64,000 bases of DNA from Mucilaginibacter rubeus. GTDB lineage: Bacteria > Bacteroidota > Bacteroidia > Sphingobacteriales > Sphingobacteriaceae. The position numbers were made by a program, and so were the translations under genes. Of the stretch, positions 50,951 to 60,130 are shown one piece after another; position 1 is the first letter of the stretch, and each line of letters starts with the position of its first letter. The notes beneath the pieces were generated by a model. It searched no databases. It was not told the DNA's origin and saw only the letters and a list, made by a program, of their open reading frames with translations. The stretch is taken from assembly GCF_003286415.2 (NCBI RefSeq), contig NZ_CP043450.1, forward strand, positions 3,968,001 through 4,032,000, read 5' to 3'.

Positions 50951-52147
50951 ATGAAAATCGCGTACATATCTTATGAATATCCTCCTGACACCGCCGTTGG
51001 CGGTATAGCTACATACGTTCATCAGGTTTCGCGGATGATGCTTGCACGTGGACATACTGTTGAGGTCTTTTGTGCTTCAACGCACCGTACTATTTCAGAA
51101 GTAGTGGATGGTATCAAAGTAAACCGCGTTTTATGTACAGACAGGGAAATTTTCCATACCATAATTCTGCCTTTTTTTGAAACGGCTAACGAAGCTGGAA
51201 AATTCGACCTGATGGAGTCGCCGGAATTTTCCGGAGATGGCCTGTCTATTAAACGAAATTTCATGCATATCCCGCTCGTAGTACGGCTGCACATACCCTG
51301 GTTCCTGGTTGATATCATTAATAATCACTATTTAACGTATTTACAGAAATGCAGGTTCATGCTCAGCGGCATTATTCGCGGAAAACTATACAGACGTTTC
51401 TGGAAACCGCGCAATACGAAAACAGATCCTGATTACCTCACCACGATGCTGGCAGACCAAATACATACGCCTTCCATCAGCCTCGGTGATATTGTTGCCC
51501 GCAAGTGGCGTATAGACAGGAACCGGATCTTGAACATTCCCAATCTGTTTGCTCCCGGAAAAGAACTTCTTAGTATCCCATCAAGCACCAACACGAACAC
51601 GATAACCTATATAGGCCGCCTGGAAGTTAGAAAAGGGCTTGTAAAGCTGGCAGCTGCCCTGTCAATCGTTTTAAAAGCCAAACCATTTATCAAGGTCAAA
51701 TTCGTAGGTGGGATACAAAAATCGCCTGTTAAAGGCCTTGATATGAAAGAGTATCTGCTTGAGAAACTGAAAGATTACCGCGACAACCTGGAATTTACCC
51801 TGGTACCGGCCCACCAAATTGCAGAAGTTTACGCCAATACCGACATTTGCGTTTTTCCGAGTATCTGGGAAAATTTCCCATACAGCTGCCTTGAGGCTAT
51901 GAGCGCCGCGCGTGGCATTGTAGCCAGCCGTGAGGGTGGCATGAAAGATATGCTTGAAGATTGCGACGGAGGCCTGCTTATTGATCCTTCAAACCACACC
52001 GAGATAGCGAAGGAACTTATCCGCTTAATTGACAATCCGGATCTGCGGGTAAAGCTGGGAGAAAACGCAAGGAAAAAAGTAGCTACAGCATATAGTAACG
52101 AGAAAATCGGAGCGCTTTTAGAAGAGAATTATAGCAAGCTTATTTAA
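50951..52147 (+). CDS. Glycosyltransferase family 4 protein
   Basis: 398 residues. Typical GT4: start MKIAYISYEYPPDTAVGGIA with the Gly-Gly-Ile loop, VVRLHIPWFLVDIINNHYLT, donor domain from TITYIGRLEVRKGLVKLAAA, and FPSIWENFPYSCLEAMSAAR containing the E-x7-E nucleotide-sugar site. The C-terminus ends with a regular helix (KKVATAYSNEKIGALLEENY). It acts on the cytoplasmic face of the inner membrane. Genes on both sides are GT2 enzymes at 10 and 23 bp, keeping the alternating GT2/GT4 order seen in this part of the array. Confidence 0.94.
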   Translation: MKIAYISYEYPPDTAVGGIATYVHQVSRMMLARGHTVEVFCASTHRTISEVVDGIKVNRVLCTDREIFHTIILPFFETANEAGKFDLMESPEFSGDGLSIKRNFMHIPLVVRLHIPWFLVDIINNHYLTYLQKCRFMLSGIIRGKLYRRFWKPRNTKTDPDYLTTMLADQIHTPSISLGDIVARKWRIDRNRILNIPNLFAPGKELLSIPSSTNTNTITYIGRLEVRKGLVKLAAALSIVLKAKPFIKVKFVGGIQKSPVKGLDMKEYLLEKLKDYRDNLEFTLVPAHQIAEVYANTDICVFPSIWENFPYSCLEAMSAARGIVASREGGMKDMLEDCDGGLLIDPSNHTEIAKELIRLIDNPDLRVKLGENARKKVATAYSNEKIGALLEENYSKLI

Positions 52148-52170
52148 AATAACAGCCCATTTTACAAGTC

Positions 52171-53079
52171 ATGTACCTCTCCGTCGTTATACCGACTTAT
52201 AACCCGAACCGCGAACGGCTTCTGGCAACAATTGAAGGGCTCAAAAAACAAAACGCAGCGCCCGAAGCCTGGGAGCTCATCTTAGTAGATAATAACTCAA
52301 ACAATAAAGTTATTGATGAGATTTCATTACAGTGGAAAGCTACAGCCAGGGTGGTTATCGAAAAAAACCAGGGGCTAACTTATGCCCGTTTAAGAGGTGT
52401 GGATGAAGCTAAGGGTGATATTGTAATTTTTGTAGATGATGATAATATTTTGGGCGAAAGCTATGTTCAAAATACGATTACTATTTTTACTGATCACCCA
52501 AACATAGGTGCTATAGGCGGAAAATCACTTCCTGAATTGCCATATGAAGAACCGGAATGGCTACCTACTTTCTATTTCAGTTTAGCGCTGCGCGATTTCG
52601 GCGACGAGGCAATCATCCAGCAATGGGAAAACAAATTCCCCGAATATGGCCCCATAGGTGCCGGTATGGCAGTGCGTAAGGCTGCATTACAATCTTACCG
52701 CGCTAAGATCAATTCAGGAAAATCGATCATTACAGACCGGAAAGGAAACTCCTTAAGTTCGGGTGGAGATAATGACATATTGCTTGAAATTGTAAAGTCG
52801 GGATGGGATAGCGGGTATTTCCCACAACTTTCCCTCCGTCATATCATCCCGGCAGAAAGGTTAGAAATAAACTACCTGGGCCGGCTTTGTAAAGATCTGA
52901 GCAAATCATGGATTTATGTATTAGAAAGTCATGGCATCAGCCCCTGGAAAAAAATACCGGGATGGACAGTGCCTTTAAGGAAACTGAAAAGTTTTGTTGT
53001 TTATAAAGCCTGGAAAAACAGCTATAATTACCTCAAATGGAAAGGGGCTTGTGGAACCTTTGAAGGTTTGGCAGGCTAA
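52171..53079 (+). CDS. Glycosyltransferase family 2 protein
   Basis: 302 residues. GT-A motifs: LSVVIPTYNPNRERLLATIE, WELILVDNNSNNKVIDEISL, GLTYARLRGVDEAKGDIVIF, then VDDDNILGESYVQNTI with the D-D-D motif. GAIGGKSLPELPYEEPEWLP and SGGDNDILLEIVKSGWDSGY place it with the GT2 family that also includes the gene at 46226. It is cytoplasmic, and the basic C-terminal tail may be membrane-associated. No ATG overlap here: a 23-bp gap lies upstream and 26 bp downstream. Confidence 0.93.
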   Translation: MYLSVVIPTYNPNRERLLATIEGLKKQNAAPEAWELILVDNNSNNKVIDEISLQWKATARVVIEKNQGLTYARLRGVDEAKGDIVIFVDDDNILGESYVQNTITIFTDHPNIGAIGGKSLPELPYEEPEWLPTFYFSLALRDFGDEAIIQQWENKFPEYGPIGAGMAVRKAALQSYRAKINSGKSIITDRKGNSLSSGGDNDILLEIVKSGWDSGYFPQLSLRHIIPAERLEINYLGRLCKDLSKSWIYVLESHGISPWKKIPGWTVPLRKLKSFVVYKAWKNSYNYLKWKGACGTFEGLAG

Positions 53080-53105
53080 GCATCTAACAGCAAAAAACTA
53101 TCAAG

Positions 53106-54026
53106 TTGCTCCAAAAAATTATAAATATCCTGTACCGTTACCCCAAAGCCAGGCTGAAGACCTTTAAAAGGTTCGGGGGATACACGAGTTACAAGAAGAT
53201 GATCCGCCTGAGCCATTTGATGGCATCAAAATCAGCGGAACTCCCCCCGGTGAAATCTTTTGAAGATGGCTTGCCAGTCTATTTCCTGACAGGCAAAAAA
53301 TATCTTTATCAAACCTTGTTTTGCATCCAATCGCTCAACCGGGTAACCAATGCGCCGCTCAGGTTTATATTGGTTGATGATGGCAGTTTTGATGAAGACC
53401 TGCTGGCTCAAATCCGTAAACAGCTTCCGGGTGCAGGTATTGTAACCCGGCAGATGATAGATGAAAATCTCAACAGCATATTACCGGAACAGCGGTACCC
53501 GCATTTAAACCATAAAAGGAAGGTTTATCCGCACATCAAAAAATTAACGGATATACATACCATCGCCCCTTCAGGCTGGAAAGTAGTTTTAGATTCTGAC
53601 ATGTTATTTTGGAATGAACCAACGGAATTGTTGAATTGGCTGCAAAACCCGGCATCTCCTATTTACATGCTGGACTGCCAGGAATCGTACGGGTACTCAA
53701 GGCACCTGATGGAAGAACTTTGCGGCAGTAAAATACCTGAATTATTAAACGTAGGCGTTATCGGCATGAACAGTGCCGATGTCAACTGGGATAAAATAGA
53801 CCGGTGGATAGGCGTCCTGGAAGAAAACGAGGGAGCGTCTTACTACCTGGAACAAGCCTTGACCGCTATGCTACTGGCAGATGTTAAAGCAGAAATACTG
53901 CCATCTAATACCTACATCGTTAACCCCGATAGTTCAATGGTTAATAATGCGGCAGGTGTGCTGCATCATTATGTAGACCTGTCTAAAGACGATTATTTTA
54001 CAACCGCGTGGAAGAAACTGATATGA
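53106..54026 (+). CDS. GT-A-fold glycosyltransferase-like protein with DSD motif (TTG start)
   Basis: 306 residues. The start is probably the TTG at 53106, since the preceding basic stretch YRYPKARLKTFKRFGGYTSY looks genuine; the first ATG is at residue 32. Core: YLYQTLFCIQSLNRVTNAPL, RFILVDDGSFDEDLLAQIRK, and KVVLDSDMLFWNEPTELLNW with D-S-D, the metal site expected of GT8-like enzymes. LNVGVIGMNSADVNWDKIDR resembles the acceptor side of that group. It overlaps the next GT2 by 4 bp. It is similar in design to the gene at 59168. Specific activity unknown. Confidence 0.8.
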   Translation: MLQKIINILYRYPKARLKTFKRFGGYTSYKKMIRLSHLMASKSAELPPVKSFEDGLPVYFLTGKKYLYQTLFCIQSLNRVTNAPLRFILVDDGSFDEDLLAQIRKQLPGAGIVTRQMIDENLNSILPEQRYPHLNHKRKVYPHIKKLTDIHTIAPSGWKVVLDSDMLFWNEPTELLNWLQNPASPIYMLDCQESYGYSRHLMEELCGSKIPELLNVGVIGMNSADVNWDKIDRWIGVLEENEGASYYLEQALTAMLLADVKAEILPSNTYIVNPDSSMVNNAAGVLHHYVDLSKDDYFTTAWKKLI

Positions 54027-55030
54027 GTCCCCTGGTTTCTATTATTATACCGGTTTATAATTCGGCGTTATATCTCGCCGAAGCTATCAATTCCTGTGTT
54101 AACCAGACCTGGCAAAATATAGAGGTAATTATTATCGACGACGGATCGACAGATGAATCTCTTTCCATCGCTAAAACCTTTGAAAACGAGCGGATCAGGG
54201 TTTATCACCAGGAAAATAAAAACGCTGCCGCTGCCAGGAATAGCGGGCTGATGAAAGCCAAGGGAGATTATATTCAGTTCCTCGACGCTGATGACATACT
54301 AAGTGCTGATAAAATAGAAAAACAGGTAACCCTGTTAGCCGCGAATCCCGGCATGGTTGCCGTTTGCAGCACCATCCATTTTACAGATGGCCATCAGCCT
54401 ACCGAATTTGAACCATCTGCATACGAAGAAGCTTTTTTACTAAACCTGCCCCCATTTGATTTCCTCTTTAATCTTTACGGAGGGAAGAATGAAGGTCAAG
54501 GATCCATGGTGCAGCCGAATGCCTGGCTATGCCCAAAAAACATTATAGAAAAAGCCGGCAAATGGAATGAAGACCTAACATTGGATGACGACGGTGAGTT
54601 TTTTTGCAGGGTAGTACTGGCATCCAAAGGCGTTACAAAATCAGCCGGTTACAATTATTACAGGAAATACCAGGGAAATAAAAACCTTTCGGGCTTAGCG
54701 ACGCAGAAACACCTTCGCTCACAATACAACGCCTTGAGTCTTAAAATTTTATGGCTAAAAGCTAAAAACCCGTTGCCGGAGTTAACGAACATGCATGCCC
54801 GGTGGCTGCATGGCTTACTTTTTAAAGCCTATCCGGCCGCGCCGGAGCTGATGCGGCAAATTAAAAACGATCTTAAAACCTTAAAAGCGTCAATTCGCCC
54901 GGAGTATCCGTTTGGTACAACAAGCGGCAAATTATTATCTATGGTATTTGGATGGAAATTTGCCAAACGATTACAACTCTTCAAATATCAATTGAGAAAA
55001 AAGCCGGAAAACTCTGGCAAGCTATCATGA
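54023..55030 (+). CDS. Glycosyltransferase family 2 protein
   Basis: 335 residues from the ATG at 54023, which overlaps the previous TGA by 4 bp; a GTG 15 bp upstream is less likely. GT2 motifs: PLVSIIIPVYNSALYLAEAI, VIIIDDGSTDESLSIAKTF, YIQFLDADDILSADKIEKQV (D-A-D-D) and DLTLDDDGEFFCRVVLASKG with the base D-D-G-E. The C-terminus is basic. It ends in an ATGA overlap with the following GT-B-type gene. Part of the coupled run 53106-56007. Confidence 0.93.
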   Translation: MSPLVSIIIPVYNSALYLAEAINSCVNQTWQNIEVIIIDDGSTDESLSIAKTFENERIRVYHQENKNAAAARNSGLMKAKGDYIQFLDADDILSADKIEKQVTLLAANPGMVAVCSTIHFTDGHQPTEFEPSAYEEAFLLNLPPFDFLFNLYGGKNEGQGSMVQPNAWLCPKNIIEKAGKWNEDLTLDDDGEFFCRVVLASKGVTKSAGYNYYRKYQGNKNLSGLATQKHLRSQYNALSLKILWLKAKNPLPELTNMHARWLHGLLFKAYPAAPELMRQIKNDLKTLKASIRPEYPFGTTSGKLLSMVFGWKFAKRLQLFKYQLRKKPENSGKLS

Positions 55031-56007
55031 AACGCATTCACCTTTACTTTCGCAAACCACCGGAAAAAGACCGCTACTTTCCCGGCGACAGATATGTTTT
55101 CTTAGCGGCGAGAAAGCTTTTCCGCCCCAAGAAAATAAGCGGGATAGAAAAGGTGTTTATAAATCTTCGCCTCGGATTTGATGAAATCGGTGTGAATTAT
55201 GTGGTAAACCGGCCGTTTAAAGAAATAGGCCCCGGTGAACCCGTAGTGGTATTAGGGATTGGCGAGCAAGCACTTGAAGGCTATAATAAACCTAATCCTA
55301 TTATAGCCGGTATCGCATTGGTATCCCATCCCACGCAATGGCCCACCATGTGCCAGGATTTTCCAATAGTTAAATACCTGCAGCATTCCAAATGGGCTAA
55401 TGACATTTACATTCCTTATTATGGGGCCAACATCTGCGAACTCTGGCCTGCAGGGATAGAAACTCAAAAGTGGCTTCCGGAAAAAGATAAAAAACCGGTT
55501 TACGATGTTTTGATCTATAATAAGATTAGATGGGACTATCCGAAGATGGAGGTGGAATTGATTGAAGCCATCAAAAACAAACTAACGGCACTTGGTCTTT
55601 CATTCGTTGAAATCTGTTACGGACATTACCAGGAAGCAGATTATCATGGGCTTTTAAAACAATCCAGATCGATGATATTCCTGAGCGAGCATGAAAGTCA
55701 GGGATTTGCCTGCTGCGAAGCCTTATCCATGGATATCCCCGTTTACGCCTGGGATCAAACTCATTGGCTTGACCCCGAAAGACACGAATGGGGCACCCCG
55801 GATGTGCCCGCATCATCCGTTCCTTTTTTTGATGATACCTGCGGGATGACTTTCAAGAACTACGCGGCTTTTGACGCCGGGTTTCATACCTTTTGGGAAA
55901 AGGTTATACAACAACAGTTCAGCCCAAGGGATTACATATTAAAAAACATTACCCTGGAAAAAAGTGCCCGGCGTATGCTGGAAATCATACAGGAAGTATA
56001 TGATTAA
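55027..56007 (+). CDS. GT-B-like glycosyltransferase-related protein
   Basis: 326 residues from the ATG at 55027 (4-bp overlap with the previous gene). The N-terminal half has KISGIEKVFINLRLGFDEIG and VVVLGIGEQALEGYNKPNPI, unlike a standard GT4. The C-terminal part keeps the donor-site style FLSEHESQGFACCEALSMDI, then VYAWDQTHWLDPERHEWG. This E-S-Q-G-F-A-x5-E pattern corresponds to the GT4 E-x7-E segment. I call it glycosyltransferase-related with moderate certainty. A 33-bp gap precedes the FkbM-type methyltransferase. Confidence 0.75.
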   Translation: MKRIHLYFRKPPEKDRYFPGDRYVFLAARKLFRPKKISGIEKVFINLRLGFDEIGVNYVVNRPFKEIGPGEPVVVLGIGEQALEGYNKPNPIIAGIALVSHPTQWPTMCQDFPIVKYLQHSKWANDIYIPYYGANICELWPAGIETQKWLPEKDKKPVYDVLIYNKIRWDYPKMEVELIEAIKNKLTALGLSFVEICYGHYQEADYHGLLKQSRSMIFLSEHESQGFACCEALSMDIPVYAWDQTHWLDPERHEWGTPDVPASSVPFFDDTCGMTFKNYAAFDAGFHTFWEKVIQQQFSPRDYILKNITLEKSARRMLEIIQEVYD

Positions 56008-56040
56008 CCTGCAACCCAAACACTGTAATCCAGCTCATTC

Positions 56041-56811
56041 ATGAATTTTTCTATCTTATATAAACCAAAAAAACTGATTGAAAGGCTCGCGCTTGAAATA
56101 GCGCGTAAACGCCGCATCGGCAGATTAAAAAACACACCGGGGGCGGCATTAAAACTCGGTCATATCGATTCGCTTGAACTGCTTGAAATAATCGGTAAAG
56201 ACCGCTCGCTAACTGCTAATCCTGTTGTTTATGATATTGGCAGCAACATCGGCACCTGGACCTTACTTGCCAAATCTGTTTTGCCACAGTCTACAGTGCA
56301 CGCGTTTGAGCCCTTATCTTTTCACATTTCACATTTCAATGAAAATTGTAAGGCGTTGAAAAATGCTTACCTGCATCCGTATTGCGCTGGTAATGAAAAC
56401 AGAACCGGAACCATCAACATATCCAGTTTTTCTGACTCATCAAGTTTACTATCTGCTACCCCGCTTGAGTTTGAGCATTTTCACATTCAAAAAGAAAAAG
56501 AAGAGCAGGTAGAAATCAAACGCCTTGCCGACCTGATTGACGATAAATCCTTACCTCCACCAAATATTATCAAACTTGATGTACAGGGATTTGAATTAGA
56601 GGTGCTTAAAGGACTTGGAGATTGGCTAAACTCCGCGAAGTATATTATTTGTGAAGTATCCTTTAAAGAATACTACTATAGCCAGGCACAGTTTCTTGAC
56701 ATTGCCAATTACCTGGCGGGATACCGGTTTCAACTTTTTGCATTCGGCAATAACACCCCTTTGGGCACTGAGCTTAACCAGATTGACGTGCTGTTCAAAC
56801 GACCCTCATGA
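56041..56811 (+). CDS. FkbM-family methyltransferase
   Basis: 256 residues. SAM site VVYDIGSNIGTWTLLAKSVL (about 62-81) and AFEPLSFHISHFNENCKAL, then the FkbM hallmark IIKLDVQGFELEVLKGLGDW where D-V-Q/E-G-x-E closes the active site. SSLLSATPLEFEHF lies between. FkbM-type enzymes O-methylate sugars or polyketides, and several glycan loci carry them. It would decorate the polysaccharide in the cytoplasm. It overlaps the next gene by 4 bp. A second FkbM gene lies at 61398. Confidence 0.92.
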   Translation: MNFSILYKPKKLIERLALEIARKRRIGRLKNTPGAALKLGHIDSLELLEIIGKDRSLTANPVVYDIGSNIGTWTLLAKSVLPQSTVHAFEPLSFHISHFNENCKALKNAYLHPYCAGNENRTGTINISSFSDSSSLLSATPLEFEHFHIQKEKEEQVEIKRLADLIDDKSLPPPNIIKLDVQGFELEVLKGLGDWLNSAKYIICEVSFKEYYYSQAQFLDIANYLAGYRFQLFAFGNNTPLGTELNQIDVLFKRPS

Positions 56812-57965
56812 GGATCTTACTTTCTTTTATGCAGGATAGCGGGGCAGCACCGCACGCAATCCCGGCCTATCGTTTCTGGACTTACTATATCAAAAATGGC
56901 ATAGAGGAGTCAGGCATGAAATGGATGGAAATCCCCGGACTGGATTGGGCAGCAGGAATGGTACCTTATGAGAAAGACCCGGCCTTAGAACAGTGGAAGC
57001 AACAGGCCTGGACACAAACTATTGATTATATTAAAACCAACCGGCAGCTTTTTGACATTTTTCTTTGTTACCTGTATCCCAAGCAGATTGACATAAACGC
57101 CATTAAACAAATAAGGGCAATGGGCGTGCCTTGCGTTAATTTTTACTGCGATAATATCAGGTCCTTTAGCAAGCTACCATCTGAATTTAAAATATTTGAT
57201 CTGGTTTGGGTGCCGGAATTTGAAGCCTTGAATATGTATCAAACGGCAGGGGTCGCTCATATTAACCTCCCTATGCCTATGTGGGTAGCGCCAGAATATC
57301 GGACGCTTCCTGTTAGGGAAACAGGTGCCATTACCTTTATTGGTTCTAAAGACTACCTGCGTGCGCAACTCCTGGCAAATGTGATCGACAAAGGATTACC
57401 GGTACAAATAACCGGAACGGGGTGGCACAATGAAAACGAATCGGCGACTGTGTTACCGGCGTCAAATCTATCCGCAAAAATCAATAACCAGCTGCAACTG
57501 ATACGCCAAACAGGGCTGAAAGCTTTTGCTGCCTATCATGTTAAACGGTTTAATAAACAGGATCAGGTTCTTATAAATGCCGAAAACTTATTTGAGAAGC
57601 CTGATTTCGATGAATACATCCGTCTTAGCCGGGAAAGTATGATCACCCTGGGCATAAACCGGGTACCAACCTTTTACGGCTTTGGAAAAAATATGTTGAC
57701 TTATAGCCGGCTTCGGGACCTGGAAGCTCCTATGTTAGGTGCCTGCTATCTTACAGAATATACCAAAGGGCTCACCTATCTCTACGAATTAGGCACTGAC
57801 GTTGAAACATATGCTGATGCAGATGAACTGGTATTGAAAAGCCGGGAATTAGCCCGATCTGAAAGTAGGCGAAAACAATTGAGAATCAAGAGCCAGCAGA
57901 AAGCACTCGGAGCTCATTCGATCCCGGAATCCCTGCAAAAAATAAAAACCAGGCTATTTAATTAA
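56808..57965 (+). CDS. CgeB-like glycosyltransferase family protein
   Basis: 385 residues. It lacks the classic GT4 N-terminus but reads like the CgeB/Glyco_trans_1_2 group: ILLSFMQDSGAAPHAIPAYR, GVPCVNFYCDNIRSFSKLPS, FDLVWVPEFEALNMYQTAGV, ITFIGSKDYLRAQLLANVI and a late LRDLEAPMLGACYLTEYTKG, LTYLYELGTDVETYADADEL. The last segment is where the shared-glycosyl-transferase domain reports damage-free donor binding. Cytoplasmic. It starts in a 4-bp overlap with the FkbM gene and ends 4 bp before a GT4 gene, so it belongs to the same transcript. Confidence 0.82.
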   Translation: MRILLSFMQDSGAAPHAIPAYRFWTYYIKNGIEESGMKWMEIPGLDWAAGMVPYEKDPALEQWKQQAWTQTIDYIKTNRQLFDIFLCYLYPKQIDINAIKQIRAMGVPCVNFYCDNIRSFSKLPSEFKIFDLVWVPEFEALNMYQTAGVAHINLPMPMWVAPEYRTLPVRETGAITFIGSKDYLRAQLLANVIDKGLPVQITGTGWHNENESATVLPASNLSAKINNQLQLIRQTGLKAFAAYHVKRFNKQDQVLINAENLFEKPDFDEYIRLSRESMITLGINRVPTFYGFGKNMLTYSRLRDLEAPMLGACYLTEYTKGLTYLYELGTDVETYADADELVLKSRELARSESRRKQLRIKSQQKALGAHSIPESLQKIKTRLFN

Positions 57966-57969
57966 CAAC

Positions 57970-59178
57970 TTGAGCAGGAAGATCTGTATAATTACCCAAT
58001 CGCACCTTTGCCGGAACCCCAGGGTTTTGAAAGAGGCTACAGCACTTGCTGCTGCGGGGTATAACGTTCAGATCTTAACAGGCAGTGTTTCGGCCGATCT
58101 TTATGCTCAGGACCTGTCGGCTATCGCTAACTTTCCAAATATCCGCCTGCAATTGGTATCTGATCTATCTAAAACAAACTCAAGATCAATTGCAGATCGG
58201 TTTTTAAACAAATTAGGGCGTTGGGTGATTCGCCGGTTTAAGATAGAAAATGGCCTCGCGCTTGGTTACGGGGCCTTGCGCTATTATGATGCAGCCTGCG
58301 CAATAAAAGCCGATTTGTACATTTGCCATCAGGAACTGCCCACCTGCATAGGTGGTCGCCTGCTAAAAGGAGGTTTTAAAGTTGCATTTGACCTGGAAGA
58401 CTGGTATTCTGAAGACCTTCTGCCCGAAGCACGTGCGGAGCGACCAATTGGTTTATTACGCCGTGCCGAATCAGAAGCACTTAACAAAGGAACCTTTTGT
58501 ATAACAACATCAAACATCCTTGCCGAAAAATTGGCCCAACAATATTCATCGCCAAAGCCACGGGTTATATATAATGTTTTTCCGGTGCCGGAGATCTCCT
58601 TTCAAAAGACAAAGCTCTTCAGCAAACCACTAAAACTATTCTGGTTTTCACAAACCATAGGCCCGGGACGTGGGCTGGAACAGTTTATAAAAGTCCTTTA
58701 TCTACTAAAAACACCCGTCGAATTGCAGCTGTTGGGAAACGTTACGGAGGCCTACAGGCAAAGTTTAATTGCACTGCTACCCAGCCAACATCATCTATTT
58801 TTTCACGACCTGGTACCGGAAAATCAGCTCGCTACAAAAATAGCTGAATTTGATATTGGCCTGGCTTTAGAACTGAAGACCCCGGCAAGCCGCAATTATA
58901 CCATCACCAATAAGTTTTTCCAATATATTCAATCCGGGTTACCCGTTATCACCAGTGAAACCGAAGGGCAAAAAGAGGGTTATGATTTGTTCAAACCCGG
59001 CTTTAAATTGTCGCAACAGCCCAATAATACAGAACTTGAAGCGCTGGAAAAATGGCTCAATAGCCCGGAGAAATTGCAGTTAGCACGGAACCGGGCAATT
59101 GAAGCCGGAACATTTTACAATTGGGAAAACGAGTCTAAAAAGCTCATCTCATTAGTTGCCACAGCCCTTGAAAAATAA
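57970..59178 (+). CDS. Glycosyltransferase family 4 protein (TTG start)
   Basis: 402 residues; probable TTG start at 57970, directly before KICIITQSHLCRNPRVLKEA, the usual first strand with the N-P-R-V-L-K-E motif. VAFDLEDWYSEDLLPEARAE and TFCITTSNILAEKLAQQY mark the middle. The donor domain begins LFWFSQTIGPGRGLEQFIKV and ends YIQSGLPVITSETEGQKEGY. It belongs to the capsule-type GT4 group. It overlaps the following gene by about 11 bp. Donor and linkage unknown. Confidence 0.9.
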   Translation: MSRKICIITQSHLCRNPRVLKEATALAAAGYNVQILTGSVSADLYAQDLSAIANFPNIRLQLVSDLSKTNSRSIADRFLNKLGRWVIRRFKIENGLALGYGALRYYDAACAIKADLYICHQELPTCIGGRLLKGGFKVAFDLEDWYSEDLLPEARAERPIGLLRRAESEALNKGTFCITTSNILAEKLAQQYSSPKPRVIYNVFPVPEISFQKTKLFSKPLKLFWFSQTIGPGRGLEQFIKVLYLLKTPVELQLLGNVTEAYRQSLIALLPSQHHLFFHDLVPENQLATKIAEFDIGLALELKTPASRNYTITNKFFQYIQSGLPVITSETEGQKEGYDLFKPGFKLSQQPNNTELEALEKWLNSPEKLQLARNRAIEAGTFYNWENESKKLISLVATALEK

Positions 59179-60127
59179 AGTAAGCTTACAGATAAACCTT
59201 GCGCCCGGCGACTACCCGCATGTACGCTTCATGCTTAAACATCAGTTGGAGATGCTGGCTGGACAGGTTGACGACATTGTTTTAACTGTTGATACCCGGC
59301 CAAGCAAGGGGCGTTTCGCTGATGGATGGGAGGCCAATAAAACCTTGCTGGACAAATTTCTGGAAACAGATATTGAGAACAATTACGCAGTAAGGATAAA
59401 CTACGTTGACTACTCGCCCGTGACGAAAAAAAAAGTAGCCGACAAATTCTTCGGTAAAAAGAATATACCGGATAAAGATTTCAGGGGAGGGCCGTTTTAC
59501 GCCTACTTTTTCGGGTTGTACTCGGCCCAAAACAATCTCGTTTTACACCTGGATTCGGACATATTTTTAGGCGGAGGAAGTCAGCAATGGATTGGCGAAG
59601 CGGTTAAACTTTTCGAGTCTGATCCAGATTGCTTTGTCGCTTCACCATTACCCGGCCCACCGCACCCGGCCGACATTTTGGTTGGTCAGGATATTGTTCA
59701 GAAAGTCGCCCCCTATACATGGGCACTAAAGGGCATGAGTACCAGGATCTTCATGATCGATAAAAGCCGGTTTGATACTGATAAACTGGTATTAACTCAG
59801 CCGCCGTTTCGCGGACAGATAAAAGCGATTATTGAAGGCAACCCTAATGCCGACCTTCCTGAGCATATGTTTTCAGACTATCTGACAAAGCGTAATTTAA
59901 AACGGGTCGACTTTTTAGGCAGCGGTAAGGGCTTATGGTCATTACATCCCCCCTATCGTACCGAAGCTTTTTATCAGAACCTGCCACAGCTCATTGAAAA
60001 GATCAATCTGAATGATTTGCCAGAAAAGCAGCAAGGCTTCTATGACATTATCGATGAGGTTTGCGATTGGTCGCAGGCCCGCGAAAAAATCAGCGGCAAC
60101 CGCTGGTGGAAAAGGATCATGAGATAG
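59168..60127 (+). CDS. GT-A-fold glycosyltransferase-like protein with DSD motif (TTG start)
   Basis: 319 residues if translation starts at the TTG at 59168; a TTG at 59156 adds four residues. Core: VSLQINLAPGDYPHVRFMLK, QVDDIVLTVDTRPSKGRF, and NNLVLHLDSDIFLGGGSQQW with D-S-D as the metal site. DCFVASPLPGPPHPADILVG and TRIFMIDKSRFDTDKLVLTQ follow. It resembles the gene at 53106 in length and motif. I infer a glycosyltransferase; exact family uncertain. It overlaps the previous gene by 11 bp and precedes the next by 3 bp. Confidence 0.78.
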   Translation: MKNKVSLQINLAPGDYPHVRFMLKHQLEMLAGQVDDIVLTVDTRPSKGRFADGWEANKTLLDKFLETDIENNYAVRINYVDYSPVTKKKVADKFFGKKNIPDKDFRGGPFYAYFFGLYSAQNNLVLHLDSDIFLGGGSQQWIGEAVKLFESDPDCFVASPLPGPPHPADILVGQDIVQKVAPYTWALKGMSTRIFMIDKSRFDTDKLVLTQPPFRGQIKAIIEGNPNADLPEHMFSDYLTKRNLKRVDFLGSGKGLWSLHPPYRTEAFYQNLPQLIEKINLNDLPEKQQGFYDIIDEVCDWSQAREKISGNRWWKRIMR

Positions 60128-60130
60128 CCT